A stretch of 64,000 bases of DNA, from positions 1 to 64,000 of the forward strand of contig CAYLMK010000019.1 in assembly GCA_964384945.1 (NCBI GenBank). The letters run 5' to 3'. Positions 34,536-43,428 of the stretch are shown here, in pieces (the first letter of the stretch is position 1; each line of letters begins with the position of its first letter). The notes below the pieces were generated by a model. That model did not search any database. It was not told where the DNA came from and saw only the letters and a list, made by a program, of their open reading frames with translations. The translations under genes and the position numbers were made by a program. This stretch comes from S015-6 sp964384945 (GTDB lineage Bacteria > Desulfobacterota > DSWW01).

Positions 34536-36296
34536 CTAGGTCGGAATGCCGTCCTTCTTCTGGCGTGTCGGAATTCCCAATCGATTCATCTTGGTATAGA
34601 GCGTCGAGGGCTTGAGGCCCAACTTTTCAGCCGCCCCGTTCGGCCCTTTGATCCGCCATCCGGTACCTTCGAGAACTCCGACAATGTGTTGGCGTTCCAT
34701 TTCCCTGTGTGTAAGGGTCCGTGATCGCTCCGCACCCTTGGTTCTTGGCACCCGCACGTCGAGCACATCGCCGGGGCTGAGGATCACCGCATGCTCGATC
34801 ACGTTCCTGAGCTCCCGGACGTTGCCCGGCCAGGGGTATTCCTGAAGCGCATCCATGGACTTCCGGGGAATGGTGCGAATCCGCTTCCCCATTCTTTCGG
34901 CGAATTCATGGACAAAGGCCCGGACCAGGATGGGAACGTCTTCCTTCCGCTCCCGCAGCGGAGGGACCTCGATGGGGAAGACGTTGATCCGGTAGTACAG
35001 GTCTTCACGAAAGGTGCCCTTGCGCACCTCTTCGGCGAGATCCCGGTGGGTGGCGGCGATCAGGCGCACATCCGCCCGCAAGGTCTTCGGGCTGCCGAGC
35101 CGCTCGAATGTTCCGTCCTCAAGAACCCGCAGCAGCTTGGCCTGCACCTCAAGGGGTATATCCGCGATCTCGTCCAGAAAGAGGGTGGACCCGTGGGCGA
35201 CTTCGAAGCGGCCGACCTGTTTGGTCAAGGCGCCTGTGTAAGCCCCTCGCTCCCTGCCGAAGAGTTCGCTCTCCACCAGCCCCGCGGGCAGGGCGGCGCA
35301 GTTGACCGCCACCATGGGGCGGCCTTTGCGGTTGCTCGCGTTGTGAATCGCTCTCGCAATCAATTCCTTGCCGGTTCCGGTTTCCCCTGTGATGAGCACC
35401 GATGAATCCGTCCGGGTAACCTGTTCCACCTTCGCCAGCACATCCCGGATGGCTTTGCTCTGCCCGACGATTTCGCCATGGCTGCCCGCCGACTTGATCT
35501 CCGTCTGCAGGTAGTTGCTCTCCATCTGCAAGCGGTCTTTGAGCTGCCTGATCTCCTCATACGACTTCTTCAACTCCTCTTCCGCGTGCTTGCGGGCGAG
35601 CGCATTGGCGAAGGTCTGGGCGACCAGCTCAAGGCGTTTCACGAGCGGCTCCGACCAAGGGCGCGCATCCTTCATGTCCTCGAAGGACAGCGCCCCGAGC
35701 AACGGCCCTCCGCCCGCAGTGAGCGGGAAGACCAAGACGGACTTGATGCCGAACCTGCGCCAGGTCTCCCGGTCGACGGCCGCCTCAGGCGGCGCATCCT
35801 CGGCGGAAACGGCGACGACCTTGCCGGCCTCTATCTGCTTCAGGCTCCAAGGGAAATACTCCCCTGCATCGGCCCGCTCGGGCAGCGGCGGGCCTCCCGG
35901 CGGTCGATGGATGTGGGTCAGTCTGAAATAGCGCGGCGTCTCTTCCGCCCATTGCCAAAGCCCCGAGAGATCCAGCCCGAGGCGTTCGCAGACCAGACGC
36001 TGCACGGCTTCAATCTCGTCGTCTATCCGGCCTGCAGGCAGGCTGATGAAGCGCGCCGAGGTTTCGGCGAGGAGCATCTCGAAGGAGAACCGCTCCGCCA
36101 GGGCCTTCTCGGAAGCAGCGAGCTGCTCCCTTGCCTTTGCCAGTTCTTCGGTTTGATCCTTCAAACGCTCCTCCAGCTCGTCACGGGCGCGCTGGAGGAG
36201 CGTCACTTCACGTCTGTGCTCAAAGGCATTCACAAGAATTTCTCCGAACAGCCGCAGCCGAGGCTCACCGATTATACAACAGCTTGGGGCGAACAT
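34536..36296 (-). CDS. Sigma-54-dependent activator with GAF domain, N-terminus truncated
   Basis: About 586 residues. In order: a short segment LRLFGEILVNAFEHRR (near 15-30), a coiled coil (about 35-72), a GAF domain (about 75-235), an AAA+ core (about 278-500) with Walker A GETGTGKE (about 304-311), the sigma-54 loop GAYTGA (about 351-356, a GAFTGA variant), Walker B LDEIAD, and a Fis-type helix-turn-helix (about 545-575). The first segment looks like the last helix of another GAF domain (compare LELVAQTFANALARKH later in the same protein), so a first sensor domain seems to have been lost. The start at 36296 has no clear ribosome site. It sits upstream of the sigma-54 promoter and probably activates it. 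Confidence 0.85.
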   Translation of the reverse strand: MFAPSCCIIGEPRLRLFGEILVNAFEHRREVTLLQRARDELEERLKDQTEELAKAREQLAASEKALAERFSFEMLLAETSARFISLPAGRIDDEIEAVQRLVCERLGLDLSGLWQWAEETPRYFRLTHIHRPPGGPPLPERADAGEYFPWSLKQIEAGKVVAVSAEDAPPEAAVDRETWRRFGIKSVLVFPLTAGGGPLLGALSFEDMKDARPWSEPLVKRLELVAQTFANALARKHAEEELKKSYEEIRQLKDRLQMESNYLQTEIKSAGSHGEIVGQSKAIRDVLAKVEQVTRTDSSVLITGETGTGKELIARAIHNASNRKGRPMVAVNCAALPAGLVESELFGRERGAYTGALTKQVGRFEVAHGSTLFLDEIADIPLEVQAKLLRVLEDGTFERLGSPKTLRADVRLIAATHRDLAEEVRKGTFREDLYYRINVFPIEVPPLRERKEDVPILVRAFVHEFAERMGKRIRTIPRKSMDALQEYPWPGNVRELRNVIEHAVILSPGDVLDVRVPRTKGAERSRTLTHREMERQHIVGVLEGTGWRIKGPNGAAEKLGLKPSTLYTKMNRLGIPTRQKKDGIPT

Positions 36297-36460
36297 GCAC
36301 AAGATATGGTCTCCGTGTGGATACGCAAGGCATGCAGGGAGACGGCAGGCCCCTCAATGGAAGCGCCTATCCTGCCTTCGGATTCGCTTGACTCCTTTCT
36401 CCGTGCGAGTCTATCTTTGTGGAACTTCCAGCCTCTCCGGGCTGGGTCCGGAGCGACAGG

Positions 36461-37717
36461 ATGTTCCAAATGAGGCGACCCGCACCTTTTCTCTGTCTGA
36501 TCACATGCCTCGCATGCGCAGCCGTTTTCCTGCCGCCCCCCGCCGCAAAGGGTCAACAGGAGCCGCAAACCGGCGCATCGCCGGAGACAGATGCGGAGAC
36601 GGGCCCGGCAGTTGCAATCGGGGAAGACCAGGGAACCAACGAGCAGCGGAAGGAGACGGAAGGCGGATCGGTGCCGGCCGACCCGGTCGCCCCAACGAAA
36701 GAGGTTCCTGCCTGGCACCCTCCGGCCCCCAACCCCAAGGACTACGACTGGATTCGCCTCAAGTCCGGGGAATGGTTGAAGGGCGACATCATCCAGATGC
36801 GAGACGAGGAGCTCGAATTCGACAGCGATGAACTGGAAGAACTGTCCTTCGACTGGGAGGACATCGTAGAGATACGTTCCCCCAGGAGGTACACCTATGC
36901 CTTCGCAGACCGTACGACCTTGGTGGGCACCGCCGTGATCTCCAACGGCAAGGTCGTCATCCTCGTGGAAGGCGAGGAGCGGGTCCGCGAGCGCACCGAC
37001 CTGATGGCGATCGTACCCGCTGCGGGTCGAGAACGGGACCATTGGGACGGAACCACGCGTATCGGACTGGCCTTTCGGCGAGGCAACACCGAGCAGACGG
37101 ATCTCACGTACCAGGGCTTCATCCGGCGCCAGGACGATTTCACCCGCGGCCGACTCGACTTCAACGGGAACGTGGGAGAACTCAACGCGGAGGAGACCAG
37201 CAACAACCACAGGGCCTATCTCAAGGGCGACATCTTCCTGAGCCCCCGATTCTATCTGACCCCCGCGGCCATCGAGGTCTTCCATGACGCGCTCCAGAAC
37301 ATCGAGCTGCGCCTGACGCCCGCGGCCGGCGCGGGCTACCATGCATTGATGAGGAAGAAGATCACCCTCGATATCGAGCTGGCCGGCGGCTACCAGATCA
37401 CGCGTTACCTTGCGGTCGCCCCCGGGGAAAGCGACCAGAAGAGCAAGTTGGCGGTCATCCCGACCCTGCGGATCGAAACGGACCCCCTCCCTCGGGTGGA
37501 TATCGATGCCCTCTACACATCGCAGTTAAGCGGGGATAGGGCGAGGGACACGACCCAGCACGGCGAGCTCATCCTTTCCATCGAGCTGACCAAGATCTTC
37601 GACCTGGACGTCTCCTGGATCTGGGACCGCGTGCAGAATCCCTCCGCCAACGAAGACGGAACGACCCCCAAGAAAGACGACCTCAAGCTCTCCGTGGGCA
37701 TCGGCATCGATTTCTGA
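36461..37717 (+). CDS. DUF481 outer-membrane protein (YdiY-like)
   Basis: A 418-residue exported protein. Signal peptide about 4-31 (LCLITCLACAAVFLPPPAAK). Then a Pro/Glu-rich linker, a small beta domain (DYDWIRLKSGEWLKGDII, about 93-110, with a modified SH3-like fold often found before DUF481) and the DUF481 barrel from about 195 to the end (TRIGLAFRRGNTEQTDLTYQ; last residue Phe). Members are salt-induced or generic outer-membrane barrels of unclear role. ATG at 36461 or 36470. Divergent from the truncated activator. A 159-bp internal piece of this gene is repeated at 45014-45172. Confidence 0.85.
   Translation: MFQMRRPAPFLCLITCLACAAVFLPPPAAKGQQEPQTGASPETDAETGPAVAIGEDQGTNEQRKETEGGSVPADPVAPTKEVPAWHPPAPNPKDYDWIRLKSGEWLKGDIIQMRDEELEFDSDELEELSFDWEDIVEIRSPRRYTYAFADRTTLVGTAVISNGKVVILVEGEERVRERTDLMAIVPAAGRERDHWDGTTRIGLAFRRGNTEQTDLTYQGFIRRQDDFTRGRLDFNGNVGELNAEETSNNHRAYLKGDIFLSPRFYLTPAAIEVFHDALQNIELRLTPAAGAGYHALMRKKITLDIELAGGYQITRYLAVAPGESDQKSKLAVIPTLRIETDPLPRVDIDALYTSQLSGDRARDTTQHGELILSIELTKIFDLDVSWIWDRVQNPSANEDGTTPKKDDLKLSVGIGIDF
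37169..37327 (+). repeat. Source copy of a 159-bp duplicated segment inside the DUF481 gene
   Basis: Ungapped match to 45014-45172 with two substitutions (98.7 percent identity): one changes Ile to Val, the other is silent. The boundaries are abrupt on both sides. See the copy entry for the layout. Confidence 0.92.
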
Positions 37718-37734
37718 TTTCGGGTATCGAGGGC

Positions 37735-37940
37735 CTCCTCGCAACACTGCCCGGCCCGGAAAGGTGCGCCCGAGAACTCGCGGCTCGGCCCCTGCCCGCT
37801 CAGGATCCCGGCAACACCCTTGCGCTTGACTCGCAATGGACCCTTCTTCCGTCACTGGATTCTCCGCTCATCGACCTCAGGGGATGCCTTGACGGGCCCT
37901 TTCCGGGCCGCTCAAAGGGCCCCTGGAATCTTGATTTTCC
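37735..37940. repeat. Downstream stem-loop element, duplicated near 45.2 kb
   Basis: This non-coding stretch matches 45228-45437 at roughly 88-90 percent with small gaps. It contains a strong hairpin: GGGCCCTTT (37894-37902) pairs perfectly with AAAGGGCCC (37914-37922) over an 11-base loop, and an AT-richer tail follows. It could act as a terminator of the DUF481 gene. The copy keeps 8 of the 9 pairs. Confidence 0.7.
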
Positions 37941-37980
37941 TACTGACGGGGCGGAGCGATCTTTTAAGGGACCCTATGGT

Positions 37981-38575
37981 TCATGCTATTTCAAAATGCT
38001 TGATGGCGTCTTCATCCCATTCCATGCCCACCCCGGGACGGTCCGGGATCAGGGCGAAGCCATTCTTGATCTCCAAAGGCTGCTTCAGGATCGGCGAGGC
38101 GAGGTCCATGTATTCCAGCCAGTGGCAGGTGGGCGCCACCGCCAAAAGGTGAACGCTGTATTCCGGGAACATGTGGTTGGAAATATCGATGCTGTGGGCC
38201 TGGGCCAGGGCCGCGGCCTTGAGCCAGCCGGTGACGCCGATCCTCTGCACGTCGGGCATCACATAATCGAGCGACTGCATGGCGATGGCCTTCTTCATAT
38301 CGAAGATGCTCGTAAAATTTTCGCCGGTCTGGAGCGGCGTTTTGAAGGCGGCGCGGATACGGGCATAGGCCTCGTAATCGGAATGGCGCACGGGCTCCTC
38401 GATCCAGTACAGACCTTCATCTTCGAGCATACGCATGCGTTCCAGGGCCTGGTTCAGGTTCAATTGCTGATTATAATCGGCCATGAGCGCGACGCGCTCA
38501 TCTAAACGCTTCTTGATGGCGCGCACGGCCTGCAGATCCTGCGCCGCATCGCGGCCGTGGGAATAACCACGGCGC
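37981..38575 (-). pseudogene. C-terminal half of a mandelate racemase/muconate lactonising enzyme
   Basis: The readable part (181 residues from the GTG at 38526, similarity reaching back to about 38575) covers the barrel half of an enolase-superfamily enzyme: metal ligands in MADYN, EEPV and TGEN, then the SNHMFPE loop and the C-terminal WLEYMD strand. Normal members have about 370-400 residues, and the N-terminal capping domain is missing here; a stop codon lies in frame near 38610. The piece has good coding composition and an intact C-terminus, so the 5' part was probably removed by a recent rearrangement. A dehydratase or racemase of sugar acids is the likely ancestor. Confidence 0.75.
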
Positions 38576-39286
38576 GGGATCGGATGCTTCGGATCTTCAG
38601 CCCCTCTTGCATGGTAGGTTCCTTCTCAATGTTCAATTATTATTCAGCGAACAGATTCTTTCTGCAAGTCGGTGTTCTCTGCAATCAAGGCGGAGGTGGA
38701 AAGCCCCTTCTCCTGACAGGAATCGTTCACACCTGCGTGTGTCCGATCGTTCACACCCACCCGCACGACAGACCAACATGGCTTGATCCCTGTCATCGCC
38801 CGCCACAACCTCTTGTGATTCCCGGTCGGCACAACGTTTGCCCTCCTCCCTCATGCGAATCATCGAAGCGATCGATCCTGTTCGGCGAGAAGATCTGTGC
38901 ATTGGTCAGGGCCGTCTTTCACCTGCATGTCACCTTTACGATCCCAAAGATACTGCTGGCCTGGTTTCGAAGAAACCGCGGGGATCAGGAAGGACGGCGT
39001 CTTTCACGAACTCAGAGGTGTATCATCGCCTGTGATCGCCGGGCTGTTCCGGGCCCGACTCCTCAGTGCGTGCTTCCGGAATCATCCATCCGTCGGGCCG
39101 GGACATGCCCCGGCGAGAATCCGACCGGACCGCTTCTTGTCACAAACCACGGTCCAGGTGCATCCAAGGCGCAAGTACCATGAGCCGTCATGTGCCATGG
39201 GCCGCGCCGAAGCAACCCATGAAACTCTGTGCGTCCGGAGCGCCGCCCAGCCTGGGTCGGCGCAAGGGGCGGGAGAGGAGGCCCTG
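38576..39286. other. Gene-free region beside a truncated gene
   Basis: About 700 bases with no protein-like frame. It is less GC-rich than the flanks (about 38620-39020), which fits inserted or degraded DNA. The only structure noted is a 12-bp direct repeat, ATCGTTCACACC, at 38722-38733 and 38746-38757. Confidence 0.45.
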
Positions 39287-40738
39287 GTGGAGCATTTCGA
39301 TGTCATCATCGTGGGTGCCGGCATCTCGGGCGTGGGGGCTGCCTGTTATCTGCAGAAGCGCTGCCCGGGCAAGACCTACGCGATCCTGGAGGGCCGGGAA
39401 TCCCTGGGCGGGACCTGGGACTTGTTCCGCTACCCCGGAATCCGGTCCGATTCGGACATGTACACCCTGGGCTACTCCTTCCGCCCGTGGCAAGGCAGGA
39501 AGCCGATCGGAGACGGGGCCTCCATCCTTGGCTACGTCCGGGACACGGCGCGGGAGCACCGGGTGGACCGTCACATACGCTTCCGCCACGCGGTGGAACG
39601 CGCGTCCTGGTCCGGCCGGGACGCGTTGTGGACCGTGGAATCCCGTCGGCCGGATTCCGGGCAGACCGTGAGCTATACCTGCCGGTTCCTGTTCCTGTGC
39701 ACCGGGTACTATCGGTACGATTCCGGGCACGCGCCGGTATTTCCCGGGGCGGAGCGCTTCCGGGGGCGGATCATCCACCCGCAGCTGTGGCCGGCCGACA
39801 TGGTCTGGGCGGGCAAGCGCGTGGTAGTCATCGGCAGCGGGGCCACGGCCGTCACCCTGATTCCGGCCCTGGCGGAACAGGCGGGCCACGTGACCATGCT
39901 CCAGCGGTCCCCCTCCTACATCCTCTCCCTTCCGAACCGGGACCTCCTGGCCGGGCTGCCCGACCTCATCCTGCCCGCTGCATGGGCGGCCGCCTTCACC
40001 CGATGGTGGTACGCTCTCCTGGCCGTCGCCATGTACCGGATGGCCCGCCGGCACCCGGAGGGGGTGAAGAGGTTCCTCCGGCGGCAGATGAGAAGCCGGC
40101 TGGGCCCGGACTTTGACATCGACACCCACTTCACCCCCGCGTACGAGCCCTGGGACCAGCGGCTGTGCTTTGCGCCGGACGGAGACTTCTTTGAAGCCAT
40201 TCGGAGCGGACGGGTATCGGTGGTGACGGACCACATCGACGCCTTTACCGAAACCGGCATCCGGCTCAGATCGGGCAGGGATCTGGGGGCGGACATCATC
40301 GTCACCGCCACCGGCCTGGAGCTGCTGGCCTTCGGCGGGGTCCGGTTCACGGTGGACGGGGAGCCGGTGGAGATCCCCCGGATCCTGAGCTACAAGGGCG
40401 TGATGCTGAGCGGCGTCCCGAACCTGGCCTTCTCGTTGGGCTACACGAATGCCTCGTGGACCCTGCGCGCCGAGCTGGCCTGCGCCCATGTCTGCCGACT
40501 CCTCCGCCATATGGACCGCCACGGCTACCGGCAATGCGTGCCCCGCAACCCGGACCCCGCGGTCGATCGGGCTCCCCTGCTCGACCTATCCTCCGGCTAC
40601 GTGCTGCGCTCCGCGGACCGTTTCCCCAAGCAGGGGGCCCGGGCCCCGTGGCGGGTCCACCAGAACTACCTGATGGACATCCTGACCCTGCGCCTGGCCC
40701 GGGTCGACGACCCGGCCCTGGTCTTTTCCCGGACGTGA
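39287..40738 (+). CDS. Flavin-containing monooxygenase, Baeyer-Villiger type
   Basis: A 483-residue class B flavoprotein monooxygenase. It has the FAD site GAGISG (10-15), the family fingerprint FxGxxxHxxxW at 158-168 (FRGRIIHPQLW) and the NADPH site GSGATA (183-188). These enzymes oxidise ketones to esters or lactones, or N/S atoms. I chose GTG 39287, which has GGAGAGGAGG upstream and gives the usual N-terminus EHFDVIIVGAG; the frame is open about 130 codons further upstream but without coding character. It stands alone in a region of broken genes. Substrate unknown; hydrophobic ketones would suit the surroundings. Confidence 0.85.
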   Translation: MEHFDVIIVGAGISGVGAACYLQKRCPGKTYAILEGRESLGGTWDLFRYPGIRSDSDMYTLGYSFRPWQGRKPIGDGASILGYVRDTAREHRVDRHIRFRHAVERASWSGRDALWTVESRRPDSGQTVSYTCRFLFLCTGYYRYDSGHAPVFPGAERFRGRIIHPQLWPADMVWAGKRVVVIGSGATAVTLIPALAEQAGHVTMLQRSPSYILSLPNRDLLAGLPDLILPAAWAAAFTRWWYALLAVAMYRMARRHPEGVKRFLRRQMRSRLGPDFDIDTHFTPAYEPWDQRLCFAPDGDFFEAIRSGRVSVVTDHIDAFTETGIRLRSGRDLGADIIVTATGLELLAFGGVRFTVDGEPVEIPRILSYKGVMLSGVPNLAFSLGYTNASWTLRAELACAHVCRLLRHMDRHGYRQCVPRNPDPAVDRAPLLDLSSGYVLRSADRFPKQGARAPWRVHQNYLMDILTLRLARVDDPALVFSRT

Positions 40739-41620
40739 GGGGCCGGGCCGAACCATCGCGGACCAGCGGTGCGGAAGCGGGTGCGCAACGGACCCACGAA
40801 CAGGTATGCCTTGCTGCGTTGGCTTGTTGCGCGCCGCGCGAAGGGAGCGGACCGCTCAGCCCAGGGGGCCCGGCCCTCCGGTCCGTTGCGCTCGGCCGGG
40901 CGTTGCACTCCTGTTGTTTCGGACGCCGGCCATGAAACGTGACATTACGGCGCCGACGCCCAGGGCACATTCGCCCCTTGGTCTGCGCCCGTTACCCGAG
41001 GATTCTCACTCAAAGCCTACGGCCCTCGAGGAATAGGATTCCTCCCAGATCCCGCCAGCCCACGGGGAGTGTTGGTTTCTCCGGCCGACACGATGCGTCT
41101 TTCCTCTTGTCGCACCCGTCTGTCCAATTTCTGGACGCCCGACCTGGTTTCCCTGCCTCTTCGATCCGACCCTCTCTTGAGCCCCCCACCCGGCCGCAAG
41201 CTCTCCTCTCGGACTCCCCGAGACCACACAAGATCTTGTGAGTTCTTCTTCTTGACGCAGAATTACGTCACTTGCTATTCTCCAACCGGCTCAAAGCACC
41301 TTCCTCCATCAGTACGGACCCGAGTCATGTCTTCAACGCCGATCCTGAATCGTTCAGAGCATACCATAACGTCTGCCGACGTGCGGACCAGAAGAAAAGG
41401 TAAGGCTACGGACTCCGCAACATGCCCGTGCCGAGAATCGGGGACCTTCCGCCACGACCCCCTCCTTTTCTTGCGGGCAGGCCTCGGGCATCGGTTCGTG
41501 CCCAGGAAAACGGGCGGCAAAAGGGTGGATCGGTTCCTGAGAGGGGCAAAAGGCAAGAGCTGTACCAGGGGCCGTTGGGTTGGGCGAGGAGGACCTTCCG
41601 GGCTACCGTCGGGATTTGTC
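40739..41620. other. Long gene-free region
   Basis: About 880 bases with no recognisable gene although several frames are open. The one distinctive site is a perfect 14-bp palindrome, CACAAGATCTTGTG, at 41227-41240, close to a TTGACGCAG sequence. It may be an operator for the fucosidase gene 380 bases downstream. Nothing else was seen. Confidence 0.45.
41227..41240. promoter_or_regulatory. Perfect 14-bp palindrome, possible operator
   Basis: CACAAGATCTTGTG is exactly self-complementary and lies in the gene-free region upstream of the fucosidase-like lipoprotein. A dimeric repressor could bind it, but there is no independent support and its distance from the start codon is large. Confidence 0.3.
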
Positions 41621-43249
41621 ATGGTGCGAAAGGGAATACGCTCCGGGGTGGTCGGTGCGGGCCTGTTCATGGTCTGGCTGCTGGCGGCAGCCGTTGGCTG
41701 CGCCACGGATACGGCCGGACCCGAGGCCTCGTCCGGCACGGGAGAGCCCGGCGGGCAGGAATTCCGGCCCACCCCCGATTCGCTGAAGCAGCACGAGATT
41801 CCTGCGTGGTGGGATGAAGGCAAGCTCGGCATCTTCATACACTGGGGGCCCGCATCGGTCCCCGGCTTCAGCTCGCGTGCTCCGACCGTGCCCGGGGGGT
41901 GGTACTACTGGGGACTGCACCTCGGTTTTCTGACCCAGGTGGCCCCGCATCACCTGGAGGTCTACGGCCCCGACGTGGTGTACGACGATTTTATCGAGGA
42001 GTTCACTGCAGAGCGATTCGACCCCGATGCCTGGATTGCGCTGTTCGAGGAAGCCGGGGCCCGGTACTTCGTCCTGACGGCCAAGCATCACGATGGGTTC
42101 GCGTTGTGGCCGAGCGACGTATCGGGCCGCGATGCCGGGGAAATGGGGCCCCGGCGGGACCTGATCGGTGAACTCTTCGACGCGGCTGCGCGGGCCGGAA
42201 ATCGGGTCCGGCCGGGCCTCTACTACTCGATTCCCGAGTTTTTCCCCTCGGCGCCGTGCCCGCTGCAGACCGAGATGCCATGGCCCGGGTGGGTCGTCAC
42301 GGGGGGGTTGGGAGGCGCCGCGCTCTTCAACCCGTCCCTGGAGAGCTTTTGCCTCGCCATCGCCCCGCGGCCTGAGGAGTGCCAGCCGTTCTACAAGGGG
42401 CCGCCTCGGAATCCCTTCACGCGCGAGGTAGTGCCCTATACCGGTTCGGTGCCCATGGAGGACTACGCAGCGGACCAGGTGCGACCCCAGATACGGGAGC
42501 TTGTCGAGCGCTACCGGCCGGGGGTGCTCTGGTGCGACATCGGGGGTCCGGAGGGGTATTTCCGTGCCAACGAGTTCATCGCCTGGTACTACAACGAAGC
42601 GCGTCGCCTCGTCCCAGAGGGCGTCATCGTCAACGACCGGTGCGGCGACGACACGACTCACCGGGACTACGTGACGGTTGAGGTCAACGCTGAGTACGTG
42701 CGCGGCGGGAGTTCGGCGGAAACACGGGGCGAGCTGACGGTGCCCCTTGGCTTCTCCTACTACTACGACCGGATGGACCGAGAGTCCGATTACCGAACCG
42801 TCGATGAGCTTGTCGACACGCTGGTGACGGCGGTCTCGCGGAATCAGAACATGCTTCTCGGCGTCGGACCCATGTCGGACGGCATCATCCCGGAGATTCA
42901 GGCCGAGCGTCTGCGCGGCCTGGGCTCCTGGCTCCGCAGGAACGGGGCCGCGATCTACGGCGCCCGCCCGTGGCGCGAGGCTCCGGAAGAAGGGCCCGTG
43001 CGATTCTCGGTCGGGGCGGATCAGGCCCTTTACATCACCTCTCTGGAATGGCCCGGCGACCGGCTCGTTGTGGAAGCACCGGTGCCGGTGACCTCGGAGA
43101 CCCGGATCGTGCTGATCGGCTCCGACCAGGCAGCGCTTGCGTACGAGTTCGACGGCTCCCGCCTCGTGATCGAGGTGCCTGCGCGGGAGACCGTCCGCGG
43201 AGACCACGCGTTTGTATTTCGCGTGACCGGCCTGGACGATCTGCGGTAA
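41621..43249 (+). CDS. Alpha-L-fucosidase-like lipoprotein (GH29)
   Basis: A 542-residue lipoprotein (Cys27 in AAAVGC). The N-terminal segment WWDEGKLGIFIHWGPASVPGF and the following KHHDGFALWPS are diagnostic of GH29. The nucleophile position is the Asp in VLWCDIGG (about 306). The C-terminal 90 residues form a beta domain. The enzyme should act on alpha-linked L-fucose from outside the cell or in the periplasm. I chose ATG 41621; GTG 41624 is possible. With the glycosidase-like lipoprotein at 21.5 kb and the sulfatases it could be part of sulfated-glycan use, but they are far apart and not one operon. Confidence 0.85.
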   Translation: MVRKGIRSGVVGAGLFMVWLLAAAVGCATDTAGPEASSGTGEPGGQEFRPTPDSLKQHEIPAWWDEGKLGIFIHWGPASVPGFSSRAPTVPGGWYYWGLHLGFLTQVAPHHLEVYGPDVVYDDFIEEFTAERFDPDAWIALFEEAGARYFVLTAKHHDGFALWPSDVSGRDAGEMGPRRDLIGELFDAAARAGNRVRPGLYYSIPEFFPSAPCPLQTEMPWPGWVVTGGLGGAALFNPSLESFCLAIAPRPEECQPFYKGPPRNPFTREVVPYTGSVPMEDYAADQVRPQIRELVERYRPGVLWCDIGGPEGYFRANEFIAWYYNEARRLVPEGVIVNDRCGDDTTHRDYVTVEVNAEYVRGGSSAETRGELTVPLGFSYYYDRMDRESDYRTVDELVDTLVTAVSRNQNMLLGVGPMSDGIIPEIQAERLRGLGSWLRRNGAAIYGARPWREAPEEGPVRFSVGADQALYITSLEWPGDRLVVEAPVPVTSETRIVLIGSDQAALAYEFDGSRLVIEVPARETVRGDHAFVFRVTGLDDLR

Positions 43250-43428
43250 CCCTCTCGAACCGACACGCCTCCGAGGCGCGCCGCGGTGCCCGGGGGCCGA
43301 AGGGCGTTTTCCCTGCCCCCACCCTGAGCGCGCGCTGCGGGGTTCCGGCAGGCCAGGACAAAACGTGGCTTCTCCGCGCCGACTGCCTTGGGGCATACCC
43401 CGGAAGGCCGGGATCGTAGGCGCAACTG

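Noticed and set aside
38722..38757. Two copies of ATCGTTCACACC 24 bases apart, considered as a CRISPR-like or iteron array
   Set aside because: Only two short copies, no spacers of regular length and no cas or rep gene nearby.
41069..41620. N-terminal extension of the fucosidase frame
   Set aside because: The true protein begins with a lipoprotein signal at 41621; the upstream codons have random composition and no ribosome site decides for them.
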